NCBI GenBank assembly: GCA_026413225.1
Contig: CM048557.1
Coordinates: 15,788,871 to 15,852,870, forward strand
Direction of reading: 5' to 3'
DNA: 64,000 nucleotides
Source: Otis tarda
Taxonomy: Eukaryota; Chordata; Aves; Otidiformes; Otididae
How positions within the stretch are numbered: the first letter of the stretch is position 1; each line of letters opens with the position of its first letter. Both the position numbers and the translations under genes were made by a program. This document shows, in pieces, positions 62,601 to 64,000 of this stretch. A model generated the notes under the pieces. It did not search any database, had not been told where the DNA came from, and was given only the letters and a program-made list of their open reading frames with translations.

Positions 62601-64000
62601 GATATTTTTTTAGCTTACTTTATGGCTCTCGGGAAAGTGGGGAAATAAGCCCAGCAGAAAAACTTCCCTCTGTCTCATGCTGCATCTTCAGTATTGCCTT
62701 CTGCTATCCTGGCTGCACCAGCACAGGCAAGCTCCAATAATACTTACAAGTGTGAGATACGCAGGTTTTATAACAGCATTCCAGTGGGAGTAATTGTAAG
62801 CAGTTTTAAGACAGAACTTGGCAGGCTTAGGAAAGAGACTGAATGCTGTTGTACCTGTGATAGTGGTAGGCTGGATGCAATGATCCAAAAGTCCTGTATC
62901 TCAAAGTAAAAAAAGAAAATGAAAGCACTGAAGCCCTGGGAGGAAAAAAAAAAAAAAGAACAACAGCAGAGAGAAGCTAGTTACACATTAGCCAACACGC
63001 GAGCTTCTATGCGGCTTCCATGGCTGGGCTGCTGAAGCTCACAGAGAGAAGCGCAGGATCCAGCAGGGCCAGGGCAGTCACCGCCACCGCTCCTTTGCCA
63101 CAGAGAATGAGAAAATACGAGAAAGCAAGAAAGAAAAAACAAAAAAGATAAAAAAAGCAACACCTCCACCCCCACTGCATTTCCCAGACACATAGCAATC
63201 TTGGAAAAAGTGGGAGAAGGGAGGTAATATTTTCAGGGATGGTAATGCATCCACAATTCCTAGCAGCAGGGAGGCTGGGCAGGCTATTCCTTCTGGCACT
63301 GCCGTGACAGGGACCTGAGTTGCAGTGAAGGTGCTACTGACAATGTGCCATGAAATCATGTGCTGAAAGATCATTCCTGTTTGGAGTATATGCCTTTAAA
63401 AAGACAAGATAGATAAAAAGCAAGAAAAGAGAAGAGATGGACAGTAACCTATCCAAAGGGTGAGTTACTACTGAGAGGCAAACACAGCTTCCTGAGCGTA
63501 TGAAAGGGCGGTGCGCTGTCTGCTAGGTAACTCTTCTGTCTCACTTCCCTGCCTTCTACGTATGGTTCTTCACACCAACACCCATTCAGTGGATGGTTCA
63601 GCCGCTTCAGCCAGATTTTGGTGTCTATGAGGAGCCGGGGTAGATACGGAACAACGCAGAACTTCTGAACCAGCAACACGCAGATTGTTCCACGGAGGGT
63701 GGAACATCAGCCCAGCCTTTGCAGGAAGGGGGATCTGGCAGATTCCCAGGGAAGAGTTGCACAGTATTTGCTGAGCTCTAACTGTATTCCACAGGCCTGG
63801 AGGTGGAAGAGGGAAGAGAATACCGGATTCATTGTAAGAAGCAAATGTTCCCCACGTCCTAAAAACCCCCTTGGAGATTCGGGAAATTCTGCAAAGTGGA
63901 GAGAAGTTTCCCACTGCGAAACATTATTTCTGCCGTTTCCACTGAAAAGGGACCCACCTCCTTGACGGCCTTCTGCAACTTGCCATATAATTTCTGCTGA
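48719..64000. other. Intergenic sequence, 15 kb, no recognised gene
   Basis: Mostly AT-rich with short chance frames. A GC-richer patch lies at about 54,900-55,330. Homopolymers include T27 at 53,590-53,616 and A-runs near 60,812 and 62,946. In human the next gene upstream of PLEKHA7 is RPS13; I saw no RPS13 coding sequence before 64,000. 63,000-64,000 is somewhat more GC-rich but holds no exon I can name. Confidence 0.55.

Noticed and set aside
62981..63374. Possible exon in a moderately GC-rich stretch near the right end
   Set aside because: The frames resemble no known protein and contain low-complexity purine runs; not RPS13, the gene expected further upstream.

Overview
The window looks like nuclear DNA of a bird (or a close reptilian relative). 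The background is AT-rich and CpG-poor, and the recognisable interspersed repeats are nearly all CR1-type LINEs, some ending in the CR1 3' octamer (ATTCTATG or ATTCTGTG). No bacterial-type genes, operons, CRISPR arrays or tRNA/rRNA genes were seen. Almost all short open frames here are chance frames or CR1 remnants.

The one recognisable gene is PLEKHA7, on the minus strand. Its first three coding exons sit at 44,781-44,699, 44,581-44,505 and 44,318-44,261, inside a CpG island of about 1.5 kb (about 43,885-45,365). Joined through canonical GT-AG introns of 117 and 186 bp, they keep one reading frame and encode the N-terminal WW domain and the first half of the second. The gene then runs toward position 1: about 44 kb of the window is intron 3, and I found no fourth exon, so the rest of WW2, the PH domain and the remainder should lie beyond the left edge. 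PLEKHA7 is an adherens-junction protein that works with p120-catenin, PDZD11 and CAMSAP3.

Region by region: 1-44,260 is PLEKHA7 intron 3. It holds CR1 copies at 905-1,400 (-), 13,388-13,568 (+), 32,105-32,527 (-), 33,049-33,503 (+), and probable ancient CR1 pieces at 41,110-41,325 and 41,890-42,165 (+). It also has two unexpected CpG-rich spots (16,918-17,217 and 38,160-38,365), a CRE-like palindrome, a CTCF-like site, a Z-DNA-type palindrome and several short tandem duplications. 44,261-45,365 is the promoter and 5' exons. 45,366-64,000 is upstream intergenic DNA with an ancient CR1 scrap, an unnamed old repeat, an old CR1 (-), a 1.07-kb CR1 (+) carrying a broken reverse-transcriptase tail, and then 15 kb without a recognisable gene.

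I found no convincing new multi-gene system. The points most worth checking are regulatory: the intronic mini CpG island at 38.2 kb as a possible alternative PLEKHA7 promoter, and the matching intron positions that suggest the two WW domains arose by exon duplication.
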